Shown: in pieces, positions 5,305 to 5,340 of the stretch
How positions within the stretch are numbered: position 1 is the stretch's first letter
Layout: each line of letters opens with the position of its first letter
Assembly: GCA_003695105.1 (NCBI GenBank)
Contig: RFIZ01000019.1
Location: forward strand, 1 to 5,340
Reading direction: 5' to 3'
Source: Fidelibacterota bacterium
GTDB taxonomy: Bacteria; Fidelibacterota; Marinisomatia; Marinisomatales; J089
DNA: 5,340 nucleotides
The notes under the pieces: model-generated
The model's input: only the letters and a program-made list of their open reading frames with translations
Databases searched by the model: none
What the model was told of the DNA's origin: nothing
Program-made: the position numbers and the translations under genes

Positions 5305-5340
5305 GCCGGCACCTCCGCCGCCAGTTGTCCGCAACCGGCC
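5301..5340 (-). CDS. Possible 3' end of an upstream operon gene (last 12 codons)
   Basis: In the frame of minus-strand positions 5339-5337 onward the sequence reads AGCGQLAAEVPA and then TGA (5303-5301). This stop overlaps the PNP start as GTGA, a common arrangement of adjacent operon genes. Twelve residues are too few to identify a product. The other two frames read through without a stop near the PNP start, and one of them is PNP's own frame. The call rests on the overlap pattern and the balanced residue composition. Confidence 0.4.
   Translation of the reverse strand, partial: AGCGQLAAEVPA
5311..5316 (-). promoter_or_regulatory. Shine-Dalgarno sequence that sets the PNP start
   Basis: The minus strand reads GGAGGT, then 6 nt (GCCGGC), then GTG at 5304-5302. 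The match and spacing are near ideal and select GTG 5304 over the upstream in-frame TTG at 5334, which has no such site visible in the 6 nt left before the window edge. Confidence 0.8.

Noticed and set aside
5305..5334. TTG start for PNP at 5334
   Set aside because: The added residues are Gly-rich and unlike the family, and the strong GGAGGT would then lie inside the gene; GTG 5304 fits better.

Overview
The window is compact, GC-rich bacterial chromosome, roughly 60% G+C by eye. It holds five well-conserved metabolic genes, the trace of a sixth at the right edge, and one short regulatory gap. No mobile element, CRISPR array, rRNA or tRNA was seen. The organism cannot be placed from these genes. 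A uridine-kinase homologue with a threonyl-tRNA-synthetase-like N-terminal domain, a trimeric-type purine nucleoside phosphorylase and a sigma-54-like promoter fit a thermophilic or anaerobic bacterium, for example of the FCB/Calditrichota type or a deep Firmicutes lineage. That placement is a guess.

Layout: positions 2-1099 (+) are the C-terminal two thirds of a gamma-glutamyltransferase, with the whole small subunit intact. It converges, across a 22-nt gap, on a leftward pair: yjbQ (2616-3038, -) followed 18 nt later by a uridine-kinase-like nucleoside kinase (1122-2597, -). At the right is a second leftward operon: an unseen gene whose last 12 codons may be visible at 5301-5340, then purine nucleoside phosphorylase (4501-5304, start overlapping the previous stop as GTGA), then an M20D amidohydrolase/carboxypeptidase (3276-4499) one nucleotide later. 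The metabolic themes are nucleoside salvage or phosphorylation (PNP, the Udk-like kinase) and breakdown of peptides and amino-acid conjugates (GGT, M20D).

The most interesting stretch is 3039-3325, between the two leftward operons. On the + strand it carries, in order: two perfect palindromes sharing the core ANATGAYCATNT with centres 33 bp apart; a near-consensus sigma-54 -24/-12 element (TGGCAC-N5-TTGAA, 3168-3183); a Shine-Dalgarno sequence; and a 35-codon ORF (3218-3325) for a small protein with one C-terminal hydrophobic segment. The palindromes lie about 88 and 121 bp upstream of the predicted transcription start, the usual range for enhancer-binding activators of sigma-54. The ORF runs opposite to its neighbours and overlaps the 3' end of the amidohydrolase gene by 50 nt in antisense. 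It looks like an overlooked, activator-controlled small-membrane-protein gene, though only expression or comparative data can show that it is real. The palindromes could instead, or also, control the divergent yjbQ-kinase pair.
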